From contig CAUEEP010000921.1 of assembly GCA_958450365.1 (NCBI GenBank), positions 1 to 64,000 on the forward strand: a DNA stretch of 64,000 nucleotides. The letters are read 5' to 3'. Source of the stretch: Mesorhabditis belari (Eukaryota; Nematoda; Chromadorea; Rhabditida; Rhabditidae). A model generated the notes under the pieces. That model had not been told where the DNA came from and searched no databases. It was given only the letters and a program-made list of their open reading frames with translations. The position numbers and the translations under genes are program-made. Positions 1 to 9,266 of this stretch are shown here, in pieces; the stretch's first letter is position 1; each line of letters starts with the position of its first letter.

Positions 1-104
1 AATAGCCAATGTTGCTAATCGAATATCTTATAAGTTGCCAAAATGAAAACACAAATCCCTCTGACCTTGAGCTTATTATAATGTAAAAAGTTAAGTGCAT
101 TAGA

Positions 105-243
105 AAGGGTTTATTTTTATTTCTGAGCACAAAGTACATTCGAAAGTATTCCAAAGAAAAGAGTAGAGTCAAGTACTCATAACTGTTTAAGAATTATGGG
201 TGAATGATGTACTTTGTGCTCAGAAATAGAAACAAATCCCTTT
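105..243. repeat. small foldback (MITE-like) repeat
   Basis: The left arm around 108-158 and the right arm around 205-243 are reverse complements, sharing the core CTGAGCACAAAGTAC, separated by about 45 bases. This is the structure of a short foldback or MITE. No coding capacity and no clear target duplication are seen. Confidence 0.6.
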
Positions 244-831
244 GACGAAAGTAGATAATTACGCAAAGTAAGTCATTTCGCGAATTGTCCTCCTCAATAG
301 CCACTTGCTAGTTAAGTTTTGATTGATTTGATTATAAAAAAACTGATCTTTTCTAGCTGATTCGTATTCACTGCTGGCAGTTCATTTACAAATGGCTTTA
401 AAGATTTTGGGTAAATCATTTCCAAACCATTTCTTCACTTTACATTCATAAAATATGGTACTTTCTTTTGCATTTATTCGGGAAATCTTCCAAAGGGTTC
501 AGAATTGAGAATTTTTTGCTTTTTTTCTATCATTTTGCTTGAAGTTTTTGCATGATTTGTAAATTTAAATGATGAAATTTGGCCTTAGCAATTCATTTGA
601 TTCATTCGGCTCAAAGAAAAGTTCTGCTCAAATCATTTTAAGCTTATCATATGTACTCTTGAACACATTTCGTTGTCTTTTACCGTCAACATTATTACCG
701 TTATTACCATTAATAATTTGTCACTGTCTAGATAAATGTTCTATATGAGAAAAGAATTCTGTGAATTTCAAAACTGTAGAACAATTGTAGCACAAAATAA
801 CTGTGTTATCTATGTACATCTATTTATTGTC
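244..831. other. gene-free AT-rich stretch
   Basis: I find no convincing exon, RNA gene or repeat here on either strand. The short open frames are frequent stops in AT-rich DNA. Confidence 0.5.
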
Positions 832-1435
832 TATCTACGTACTATTATCGGCTTTGTTCAGTGATAGATAGATCAGTGATAGATAGAGCAGTGATAGATA
901 GATCAGTGAAAGATTTCATTCTGAGACATCTATTCAAAAAACTTCAGCGGCAGGATACTAAGTCCTAGAAGAACCCGTAGTCATCCTTATCAAATTTCGC
1001 TCGGTTCTCATCCCCACCACCTTTCCCTTTATCATTCTTTCGCGAACCGTATTAGTAGGGTTTGGAATAAGCTCCCGCCTGGTATCTTCTCGTCTGTAGG
1101 AAAATTCAAAGTATCTGTAAACGAATTAGATCTAATTGCCATGTCAAATCTGCCTTATATTTAATCTTTTTGTACCTGTTTTTCCTGACTATCGTCTTAC
1201 TGTATCTCTAGGTTTCTTTCTTTTTTGTGAAAGTATTGTAGCAATTATATGCGGTTATGATTATCTGATTCGCTTCTATTCGCCCTCCTGAATAAAGCAT
1301 ATATATATCTACGTACTATTATCGCTTTGTTCAGTGATAGATAGATCAGTGATAGATAGAGCAGTGATAGATAGATCAGTGAAAGATTTCATTCTGAGAC
1401 ATCTATTCAAAAAACTTCAGCGGCAGGATACTAAG
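832..1435 (+). repeat. 131-bp target-site duplication around a LINE insertion
   Basis: Positions 832-962 and 1306-1435 are the same sequence (tandem GTGATAGATAGATCA motifs ending GGCAGGATACTAAG) with a single-base indel between them. They directly flank the LINE 3' end at 963-1305. The copies differ by only one visible indel, so the insertion looks recent. Removing 963-1435 would leave one copy followed by CGATGTG, the expected empty site. Confidence 0.85.
963..1305 (+). mobile_element. 5'-truncated non-LTR retrotransposon (LINE) 3' end
   Basis: Codons 964-1164 encode the very C-terminus of a CR1/Jockey-like reverse transcriptase: the peptide FANRISRVWNKLPPGIF followed by FKVSVNEL and a stop matches the usual end of such proteins (R-x-W-N-x-L-P ... 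F-K-x-x-L). A 3' UTR of about 140 bases follows with AATAAA, then a short (AT)n tail at 1299-1307. About 95 percent of the element is missing, as is normal for target-primed 5' truncation. Confidence 0.85.
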
Positions 1436-1825
1436 CGATGTGATTAGAGAAGAATAAAGATCGAGAAGCATAAAATTATAAAGGAAAATGATTTGAATGA
1501 ATTAAATGAATTGAATGAATTGAGAGAAAAGAGAAAATTATGTTGATCGTTGATGAAATCTCAAAAGAGAAGAGGATTTTGGAGAATTTCTAAATAACGG
1601 AATCTCGAGAAATCTCGAGCTAATCGTCTCAACAGGTGGACAAGTTCTGTTTACTGATGCATCGGCATCAGCATTAGATCGGTATAACAATATACACCAA
1701 CTTCGGAAAGCTACCCCCACGAATTTGATATGGCAAGAGGTAAAGCCTTACTTGTTCAACACCTTGACTCTTCAAGGCCTTTGAAAACATTCGTTTTGAT
1801 CTTCAAAAATTGCCCAGCTCTGGTG

Positions 1826-1972
1826 GTACTTTTTCACTGTGTACTTTGTGATCAAATCTTGTAAACGCATCCTTTCTGGCGTGCTCGAGTCGTTGTTGCA
1901 AGAGAAAACGAAGAAAACTGTGCGTCAGAAAGGTGGTATTTACAAGATTCGATCACAAAGTATATCACAAAG
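1826..1972. repeat. foldback repeat
   Basis: The arms at about 1828-1880 and 1922-1972 are imperfect inverted copies sharing GTGATCAAATCTTGTAAA-type sequence and the CTTTCTGACG motif. The loop is about 40 bases. Confidence 0.55.
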
Positions 1973-2267
1973 CTAAAAGGTAACCAAAGCTACAGTAACC
2001 GTAAAGGAAAGGTACCGTTCTGAAGAAAGATTTCCCAATTTTTATACCCAACTCCCAAAAACACAGCGCAGCACTCAATCGTTTTCATATTTCCCCCATT
2101 TTTTATGAATACACTGATTCTCCTGTTTTTGTTTCCTTCCGTAAATCGAAGGGAACATTATTGGTTTTATTTTTCTCCATTTATTGGTGCTCATTCTTTC
2201 TTTTCTCATCGTTGCTTGTACATTGGTGGATTTTATAAACTTTTCTTTTTCTTTTCTTTTCTCCACC

Positions 2268-2668
2268 TTTAGTAATAACATATCAATAAGAGTAATTTGA
2301 CTATGGATTAAAGTTAAAGAAGCTTTAATCGGGTTTTGTCATTTTTCCCTGTGCAGGTTGCGCGTGACTTCGTCTTTTGTTGAATACATTCCTTTATCAA
2401 TAAAGTTGATTCCATAATGGTTTGCCGCAGATTTAAACGTTGTTAAAAGACATTTATGTATTTCAAGCTAACTTTGGATTGGTTAAAGTTTAATGTGTTC
2501 ATCAATGTTCATTTTAATCAACGCTTTATTTAGGCAAAATTGGCGTCGAATGAAACGAAAGCAAGATCAACCATCAAAACAAAAGGCAAAACGACTTGAG
2601 CAGTTTAACGTTTAACGCAGTTTAGTAATAACATATCAATAAGAGTAATTTGACTATGGATTAAAGTT
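2268..2668 (+). repeat. dispersed 49-bp direct repeat
   Basis: The segment starting TTTAGTAATAACATATC and ending GGATTAAAGTTA is present at 2268-2316 and again at 2620-2668, with part of its end repeated once more at about 2669-2685. It is a local duplication with no coding content. Confidence 0.7.
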
Positions 2669-3589
2669 ATTTCACTATGGATTAAAAGGTAAATACGAAA
2701 TGGCAAATGGCGAGTTTGCAGCAACAAAGTTTTAGTGTCGATGTCATGTCGATCCGTTTTTTCCAAATTTCTCCGCAATTTTACTTTCCACGTGGTGATC
2801 GAGAACGGCTATCTAACCGTCCATAAAGACGGCTTCATTGTCGCAATAGAACGGCTTCATTGCAATTCTCCTTTTGGTGAAAATCTGGTTTAAAAGCTTC
2901 TTCTTATTTGTGTGTGTTGATCTGAAGATCTGTGTGTGAGCTGAAGATCTGTGTGTGAGCTGAAGATGTTGCATTTATTACTGACAGGGGGCAAAAACGT
3001 ACGTTTTATGGACGGTTTTGTAAATATTATTTTTTTACCAAACACTCGCTCACTAAACAAACGAAAGTTAGGGAATAAATGTAGGTAGGCTGGCTGGGAT
3101 AGAACAAAAGTTAAGCACGCATCCCAGCAACGAAAATTTCCATGTCTCAGCACTGGTCTCAGCACTGGTCTCAGCACTGGTCAAAATATAAGCTTTCTTT
3201 ACCGAATCCAAATCCGAATCTCTTACCATTCGTCAATGAGAAGAAACAAGCGAAAAAATAGAATATTAGGTAATTCAGATGAAAATGTAAATTGATGATG
3301 GGACAAAACGTTTGTTTCTTAAAGCTGATAAACTTTCAGTACAGTGCTTTCAGTGCTTCGGGTTCTGGCGCTATCGTCGTCGGCTCTAAAGGAACCATTC
3401 CTTAATTAGAGAATTATTTCAAGAGATTAAAACTAATCTTACTTTCTCGTCCGAGTCGTCCAGGTCGTTGTCCAATCCCTACCATCAGACAAAAACTCAG
3501 AAAAAAGTGAAAGTGGGCAACTTGAAATGCGAAAATCTCGAATTGGATGGCTCGAGTCTCGAGATGGCTAGCCGTTTTTATGTTGATCA

Positions 3590-3662
3590 AATCTAGTCAT
3601 CTAGTAATCTAGCCCGTCTAGTCAAATCTAGTCATCTAGTCATCTAGTTATCTAGTCATCTG
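3590..3662 (+). repeat. CTAGTCAT-type short tandem repeat
   Basis: Irregular tandem copies of an 8 to 10-base unit (TCTAGTCA) run from about 3590 to 3662. It is a simple sequence next to the Tc-like element. Confidence 0.7.
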
Positions 3663-3811
3663 TTGAAGTTCAGCGTAAAACAAAAAAGTAAATGACAAAA
3701 CTACTAAAAAATACCCTAAAAACTGGGTGCAAAAGTCTTGCAACACTCTATGTTTCTCATTTTTATTGTTTTCAAATTTATTAATTTATACTAATTTTTG
3801 TTTTTTTTCAG

Positions 3812-4190
3812 ATGCCAGGTACCTACTTGACGACTCCCGAAAGAGAAAAAATCATGAAAGCAAGAAAAAAAGGAATTTCTCGAGCCGTTGCCTCCGATCT
3901 CTTCAAATGCGATCCTTCGACCGTTTCTTTTTTTTAAAGATACTTTATTCAACATGAATAAGTGGATACAACACAACGGAGGACACAATTTTTACCCCTA
4001 CAATGTAGTTAAGAAAAAACCCAACTTAATGGGAAAAAGAACACACTTGATTTTTGCCAGTGAGATCGAAACCTCGACCTTCCGATTAGGAAACAAGACT
4101 CCTAACCAGTCGGCCAACTGGACTATTTCTCGCATTGTTTCAAAACGAACGGGTGGCATTTTCTATAAAAAACCTCATCGATTTTTTTGA
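3812..4190 (+). pseudogene. Tc-like transposase N-terminal HTH fragment, disrupted
   Basis: The frame opens MPGTYLTTPEREKIMKARKK and continues through an HTH-like segment ending CDPSTVS, then runs into the SINE. On the far side (4126-4190) the same protein resumes as RIVSKRTGGIFYKKPHRFF. Removing the 197-bp SINE and one TTTCT copy restores the original junction. Only the helix-turn-helix part is present; no DDE catalytic residues remain. Confidence 0.65.
3929..4125 (-). mobile_element. tRNA-derived SINE, copy 1
   Basis: On the minus strand the 5' end (near 4125) resembles a tRNA: an A-box-like TTGGCCGACTGGTTAGG followed about 35 bases later by a B-box-like GAGGTTTCGATCTC. A non-tRNA body and a 3' end GAATAAAGTATC plus a T/A-rich tail follow. 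The direct repeats TTTCT at 3924-3928 and 4126-4130 are the target duplication. It matches a second copy at 44695-44892 over its whole length. Confidence 0.8.
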
Positions 4191-4228
4191 AAAAGTGATG
4201 TTGCACGACTTTTGCTCGGTACGGTATA

Positions 4229-4476
4229 CTTTTGAGTTTGATTTTGATTCAAATTTGATTAAACCAACATTTTACTATGGTTTGATCGTTAATTTTCAGA
4301 TGTAGCTTCAAACTATGAAATTCCAATTTACAATAATCATGATGAATGGTCGAAAAGCGAGAGTCGAGAAGATTATTGCAGTGAAAAACGAGTGAAATAG
4401 GCGCTTTGTCCAAAGAGGCTCGAATTGGAGGGATCGAAATGTTGGGTAGTCACCTTAACAGAGCTCACTTAGCAAT
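4229..4476 (+). pseudogene. dead copy of exon 3 of the poly-Thr secreted protein gene
   Basis: This segment matches the reverse complement of about 50885-51132, including the acceptor TTTTCAG and the exon sequence with its Tyr/Cys-rich peptide. The copy has an in-frame TAG shortly after the ACGAGTGAAA motif and loses the splice donor (GTAGTCACC in place of the GAAACGAG/GTGAG end). It is therefore a non-functional inverted duplicate of a single exon and flanking intron. It lies directly beside the Tc-like element and 240 bases from the larger duplicated arm. Confidence 0.8.
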
Positions 4477-4717
4477 ACCAGTAGCACTAAGGAATGCTAA
4501 ATCTATCGTGCTTGATCCAGATGTCTGATCGCTTGGAGTTTGGTATCTTTAAGGCTTTGGCCTCAAAGATAAAAGCTTTAGCTCTATTAGCTTTAAAAAA
4601 CTTTTCCAATATAATTCTAATGTTTTCTTATTTCATAGATTTGCAAACCCAACAAAATCTTAGAAGAATTTGGAAACCTTTTAGAATTTTTACGTTAGAA
4701 TTTTTTTGGAGACTCGC
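4477..4717. other. unassigned spacer
   Basis: This lies between the dead exon copy and the start of the duplicated arm. It is AT-rich and no feature could be supported. Confidence 0.4.
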
Positions 4718-5232
4718 CAACTTCCGGAGCATTTTTGAGTCACTAAAAGTCGAATTTCCAAAAACTAAAAGCGTCATCTTGTAGAGCGTTCTCGAAAATA
4801 CTTAAAACTTGAACAAGAACAGCGCCTACGCCTCCCTACTTACGTTAGATCCATCCTTGAGTTACATGTGAAGTTCGGATTTGAAATGCCAACATGGATC
4901 TACCATTTGGTCGAATGCGTTTCGATCTTTGGTTGTCCATTTTGTTCTCATTGTTGGTCGATCATGAAACTTTTTTGACAATCAATATAAAGCATTATCC
5001 ATCATCCGAGCTTTTGGTTTCGGAGATCGAATGATAGCAGAAATAGCCTCACAGCAGGAGCTCCAAAGAGCACTTTTTGTGATTCTTGGTGGATTTTTTG
5101 ACGATTGAACAATGTAAATCACAAAATACGATTTTTGATCCACAAATCGTGAACTTATGATGTGAAAAATCAGTATAAAAGATCCGTGAGCTGAGCGTTT
5201 GACATGAGCCTCGAAAAGGGAGCAAAGTTAAG

Positions 5233-8115
5233 ATGAAAATCATCGTCCTCGTCCTCGTCCTCAGTCTCGCCGTTCACCAGGTTTGATTTCGACACGATTA
5301 AGGAGGAATTTCTCCGGTTAAGCTCCGGTTCAAGCTTTTTTTGTGGAGATTTGATTAGAAGTTTGGACCGAATTACAAATAGCTACTTAAAATGTAATTT
5401 AGATAAATGCGGCCGCATTCTGTCCTTCATTGCCAGCTGAGATCACTTGGGCTCCCGATGGTGGAGGTTAGCGCTCCGGTTAAAGCTTTTTTTGAAATTT
5501 GTGATTGGAGATTTGAGGAGCCTGTAGTTTGTCCTTGGGGAAAGATAATTTTCCTTCAATTTCCCTGTTCCCATCTTTGGTTATACATAATACTAGAGTG
5601 TAACATAAATGACCGAAGTTTTTGACTAAAAATGGTTTGGTTTGGTTTTACAAATGTTGAATGCACCAAATGAAGTACGATTTGCACCATGGGAAAGATC
5701 TATATTTTCTATGCCAAAGAAACATCACTCTTGGTTAGATTTTTAGGAAAATTTCCAATAAAATCTCCATCCAGCCGTTTTCTACAAATTTCAAGTTATC
5801 CAAAGCGATCAAAAGCTTTTATTTGAGGACTTTTTGTTTAAACGAAAATTCCGAAAAAACGGCTGGACGGATTTCGTTGAAAATTTTACGGAAAATTTAG
5901 AAAATCTATGTCTTTATTTTATGTAAAAAAGTAAAACCAATTCTTTGCACAATCCTTTGAAATAGCTAGCTTGACAATAGCTAGCTTGATACATGAGACT
6001 CAGCAAAGAATAGCATCTGAACTGGGTTCTGGAGTAGATATAGGTCAGAAAGCAAGAGCAAGAGCAAGAGGTATTTATTAAACGAATTCTAATGCTTTGG
6101 CTTAAGCAAAGCAACTATTGAGTTTAAAAGGCCGATTTTCAGCAGCTCATCTCGACTACTATGGCACTGGGAAATGGTGTAGCAACGTTAATGGAAGCCG
6201 CTATAAATGTTACAACGATGGCGACTCAGACGAATGCTATTTGGTCCGGTGCGACCCACTTCCAGCATGGGTAACCTCGGCGCCGACTGGAAGTGAATCA
6301 GCCCACAAATGAGTCGCAAAAAAAGTTTCATTTAGACGCCGATTACGACAGCCGTGTCGATGGATGTAAATCAATTGAGCAGTGTTTGTTCGACGGCGAA
6401 TCCAACAAATGCTACTCGGATGTTTGTCCGCCCTTGCCGGCTAACATCACCTGGGAACCACAAAACGGTTAGAAGACTTTCTATCTAAGGCTTGTTATTC
6501 AGGATAGGCAAATTTTTAGTTTGATTAATAAGGGAAGATCAACTGGATGTGCTCACATAAGCCATAGACCATTCAAAGCAGAATTCCACGCCGATTCCAA
6601 ATCTGTTCCGAATTCTTTTACGGAGCCTTTTGTCAAAAGTTATACGCGTTTAAAGTTGTAAAGAGTTTCCAAAAATCAAACCGCGACATTACAACCCCGT
6701 CTTCCGCCGCTTGAACACTTGCAGCGGTGGTAGTGAGTGGTAGTGAGTTAAGATGTAAGGCAATTGTAATGCCTTGAGCAACTCATAGGCAAGTTTTGTT
6801 GATTGTGAAGATTGAGAGAAGAGATTGTATGCGGAGAGAGAGAACGCACAAGGGGATAGACACGATAGAGAAGACACAAGACATTAAAACCTAAAAAATA
6901 AAGAAGAAAATCAACTACCGGACTCGAACGAGAGAGCTCTCGCCCTCGCCTTTCGTCCTAATTCACTACCATTCCACCACCGTTGCAACTGTTGAGCTTG
7001 CGGAAGACCGGGTTGTAATGTCACGGTTTTATTTTCTCCTTACAAAACTTACTCTTTACTTTAAACGCGTATAACTTTTGACAGAGTGCTCCGTAGCAAA
7101 AAAGGAAAGCAACACCATGATCAGCATGAAATTCTGCGTCGAATGGCTCATGTGATTTGCCCAGCACACCCAGTTAATCTTCCAGTTATTTCTAATTATA
7201 GAGAAAAAAAGAGGAAGAGTAAATACTGGCTGATTCTTGTCCTATAAAGCTTTTTAGTCGCAACTTTCGACTACTATGAAGATGGATGTAGAGGCACTCG
7301 TTTGTTGTGTTACAATGACGGGGTTTCTGATGCTTGCTACTTGCCAAACGTTTGTTTTCTGTCTTACCACTTTTCTTGACACTTTTTTAGAAAGGACCTT
7401 GTCCACCAAAGCCGATTTCGATCAACTGGGAGCCAGAGAGTTGTAAGTTGACAAAAATCCGAATAAAATCGTCATCTTTTTGCTATTTCGTTTAGCCGCT
7501 CATTTCTCCGAGTACAGTGATACGCCGTGTGGCCGGGGCACAGATTGCTACAATGACGGAGAGGCTGATCAATGTTATATGACTGTGGGGAAATGTTTGC
7601 CGAAACCCGACTCGATCTTCAACGAGCCCACGGGACGTGAGTAGAGCAAGAAAGAGAAACAAGCTATCTGAAACAAGCTATCTAAATCAAGCTATCTGCA
7701 TCAAGCTATCTGAATCAAGCTCTCTGAAACAAGCCATCTGAATCGGAAGAATCTTTTGCTTTTCTAGCCGCTCTTGTTGGTCGTTGTCCTGAAGGCTTTG
7801 AATGTTTCCACGATGGATCGAGCAATCAATGCTATTGCTATGATACGGCTGGACCAAACATGTGGGTTTATATAGGCAAAAACAGATAACAGCATCGGAA
7901 TCAGCGAAAAATTCTGTTTCGAAAAATTTAACAATATAACAAATAACAATATAACACATATAACAAATATAATAAATAATTCTTTTGTTTACAGCTGTCT
8001 GGACGCTCACAATCAGGCTCTGTGCGATCACAAGAGCAACATGTGCGCGAAGACTTGCGGATTTTGTGTTGGCCCCGGTTCCGCCTGGAAGTATCCCATC
8101 ACTTTCGCACCTTAA
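5233..8115 (+). CDS. secreted Cys-repeat protein with C-terminal ShKT-like domain (copy A)
   Basis: Exons: 5233-5280, 5403-5466, 6143-6292, 6336-6467, 7258-7349, 7391-7442, 7496-7636, 7768-7861, 7995-8115; all junctions are GT/AG and phase-compatible, giving 297 aa. Residues 1-16 (MKIIVLVLVLSLAVHQ) form a signal peptide, so the protein is secreted. Residues about 38-258 are five or six repeats of one unit: a C...C(Y/F)xDGxSxxCY core followed by a C..LP..I.W.P linker, roughly one unit per exon with phase-1 boundaries. Residues about 259-297 form an ShKT-like six-cysteine domain (CLDAHNQALCDHK ... CAKTCGFC). The function is unknown; such nematode proteins are usually gut, cuticle or secretory products. 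It is intact and has an inverted twin at 55521-58410. Confidence 0.8.
6530..7190. repeat. large foldback with tRNA-like segment, inside the ShKT gene intron
   Basis: Sequence from about 6555 to 6720 reappears inverted at about 6995-7170 (for example GTCAAAAGTTATACGCGTTT against its complement, and ACATTACAACC against GGTTGTAATGT). Between the arms, 6925-6995 on the minus strand reads like a tRNA: GGTGGTGGAATGGTAGTGAA as A-box region and TCGTTCGAGTCCGG as B-box region. The whole unit fills intron 4 and is also present in the duplicate. Confidence 0.65.
7655..7745 (+). repeat. AAGCTATCTGAATC short tandem repeat
   Basis: There are about six imperfect copies of a 15-base unit (CAAGCTATCTGAAT) in intron 7 of the ShKT gene. 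The same array occurs in the inverted copy at about 55915-55990. Confidence 0.75.
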
Positions 8116-8337
8116 GGAAATTACTCTTGACTCTTAAATTACTGAAATGGGATCACCATTTTTCTGTAGTACCTACTCGAATAAATTTTCGCAAAATCAG
8201 CAAAGAGTTTCAAGAAAATCAACAAGAGAAAACATCAAAAACATTTCAATTCATTTCAAATACTTCTTGAGTTAGAAAATAAATGCTAAGGAATGAAAAA
8301 GAAAAATTCGTACTACAAAAGTTCGTAATTTGTACTA

Positions 8338-8453
8338 TTGGATTGGTGAATTGAAAACTGCGGGACTTTGAACTAAAATTTATTCAACATAAAACCATCA
8401 ACTCATTCCAAATAATTTCCATTATTATTGACGACTTCTGCCCATTTTACAGA
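8338..8453 (+). mobile_element. MITE family B fragment (mariner-type ends)
   Basis: It begins TTGGATTGGTGAATTGAAAA right after a TA and follows the family seen at 16741, 22379, 37228 and 40198. It is cut off at CCCATTTTACAG, where a family C element begins. Its insertion marks the right end of the duplicated arm, and no copy exists at the matching place in the inverted duplicate. Confidence 0.75.
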
Positions 8454-8972
8454 ATGAGTCGGGGAGAATGAGTCGGCGCCGAAAATCAAAAAATGTCTAA
8501 AACTTCTATTTGACTTCGTGAAATAACATGCGTTTGATATGAGTAGAATGGTTAACTAATTCTCTACAAAATGACATTTAAAAGAAAACTCAAACATCGC
8601 CTCAGCTCAAGAAAATGTCAACTTTCCACAGAAACTACAAACTGTGATCTAGAAAAAACCATTGGTGGGATCTTCCTGCAAATTTGGCAACTTAAGTAAT
8701 TGAATGTGCTCTATCTTTTTTATATAAACACCAAAGAAGGTTTATGTGAAAGAAACTGTTCAAATGATGAGTCGGACTCTTTGCCATTTTAACCAGCTGC
8801 GTTTGGAAGTTCATAAACTGCACGAAAGAAAAGCTTTGTGGAATCTCTCAAAAGTGATTTTGTAGAGAAATAGTGGATCCTTTTGATGAAACCAAACGTA
8901 TGTTTAAAGAAGGCTTTATGTGTGCAAAAAGTCCCTTTAAAGTTCGGCGCCGACTCATTCTCCCCAACCCAA
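8454..8972 (+). mobile_element. MITE family C, copy 1
   Basis: It ends with CCGACTCATTCTCCCCAACC and starts with the inverted match GGGGAGAATGAGTCGG. The interior is nearly identical to the elements at 15198-15719 and 38085-38604. It is about 520 bp, flanked by TA on the right, has no transposase and is mariner-like in its ends (TTGGGTTGG). Confidence 0.8.
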
Positions 8973-9266
8973 TATCATCGAAAAATTCCGAAAATTGTCA
9001 AATTTCCCATTTTCCATTCAATTATTCTTCTCTTTCGTACTACTGGTTCAATTTTTTTTACCTAATCGAGCCGTTTGCATAAATTGCATCTTCTCCTTTC
9101 CCTTGGCCAGCAGATGTCGAATAATGCCTAAACCGTATCAATCGGTAGCTATACAAAAGAAGAAATCAAAGAAAAACGCATTTCTCTTCACTTTTCACTT
9201 TTAAAACCATTTCTCTTTACCTATTTTTCAATTTAGATTCGTTAATCTTTGAATTTGTTTTCGAAA
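8973..9266 (+). other. 5' flank of the zinc-finger-like gene
   Basis: This is pyrimidine-rich, AT-rich sequence directly upstream of the ATG at 9267. No TATA-like or spliced-leader site could be fixed; TTTCAATTTAG at 9227-9237 could serve as a trans-splice acceptor. Confidence 0.3.

Larger units (their letters stand above)
1436..3589. other. intergenic stretch with small repeats only
   Basis: No complete gene is recognised. The stretch holds a foldback at 1826-1972, a 49-base direct repeat (2268-2316 and 2620-2668), a tandem TGTGTGTGAGCTGAAGATC unit near 2930-2970, and three copies of CTCAGCACTGGT at 3147-3182. An open stretch at 1556-1735 on the plus strand and two short GT/AG-bounded open stretches on the minus strand near 3345-3480 could be exons, but I could not link them by phase. 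Confidence 0.4.
3712..4226 (+). mobile_element. Tc1/Tc3-like DNA transposon remnant, split by a SINE
   Basis: The ends are inverted repeats containing GCAAAAGTCTTGCAACA on the left (3730-3746) and its near complement on the right (about 4199-4216). Between them lies the start of a Tc-family transposase (3812 onward). The element is far shorter than an autonomous Tc1/Tc3 (about 1.6-2.3 kb), so the catalytic part is deleted. A 197-bp SINE sits inside the reading frame. Confidence 0.7.
4718..8336 (+). repeat. segmental duplication arm 1, left copy
   Basis: This 3.6-kb block is repeated in inverted orientation at 55309-58926, with nearly equal length and only scattered substitutions and small indels (for example a 3-base difference in the signal peptide). 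It carries the whole ShKT gene with about 500 bases upstream. Homology stops on the left at CAACTTCCGGAGC (4718) and on the right exactly where a MITE has inserted (8338). Confidence 0.9.

Noticed and set aside
1556..1735. Open stretch on plus ending at an EGT-type donor (GGQVLFTDASASALDRYNN)
   Set aside because: It looks protein-like, but no start, acceptor or neighbouring exon could be linked in phase.
2075..2281. Lys/Glu-rich 68-aa frame on minus
   Set aside because: A composition artefact of a T-rich plus strand; no splice or domain support.
3340..3480. Two short acidic/Ser-rich exon candidates on minus
   Set aside because: They have plausible GT/AG borders but incompatible phases, and no further exons were found.
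8873..9082. Frame MDPFDETKRMFKEGF repeated at 38505
   Set aside because: It is part of the MITE family C interior and so recurs with the element; no codon conservation signal.
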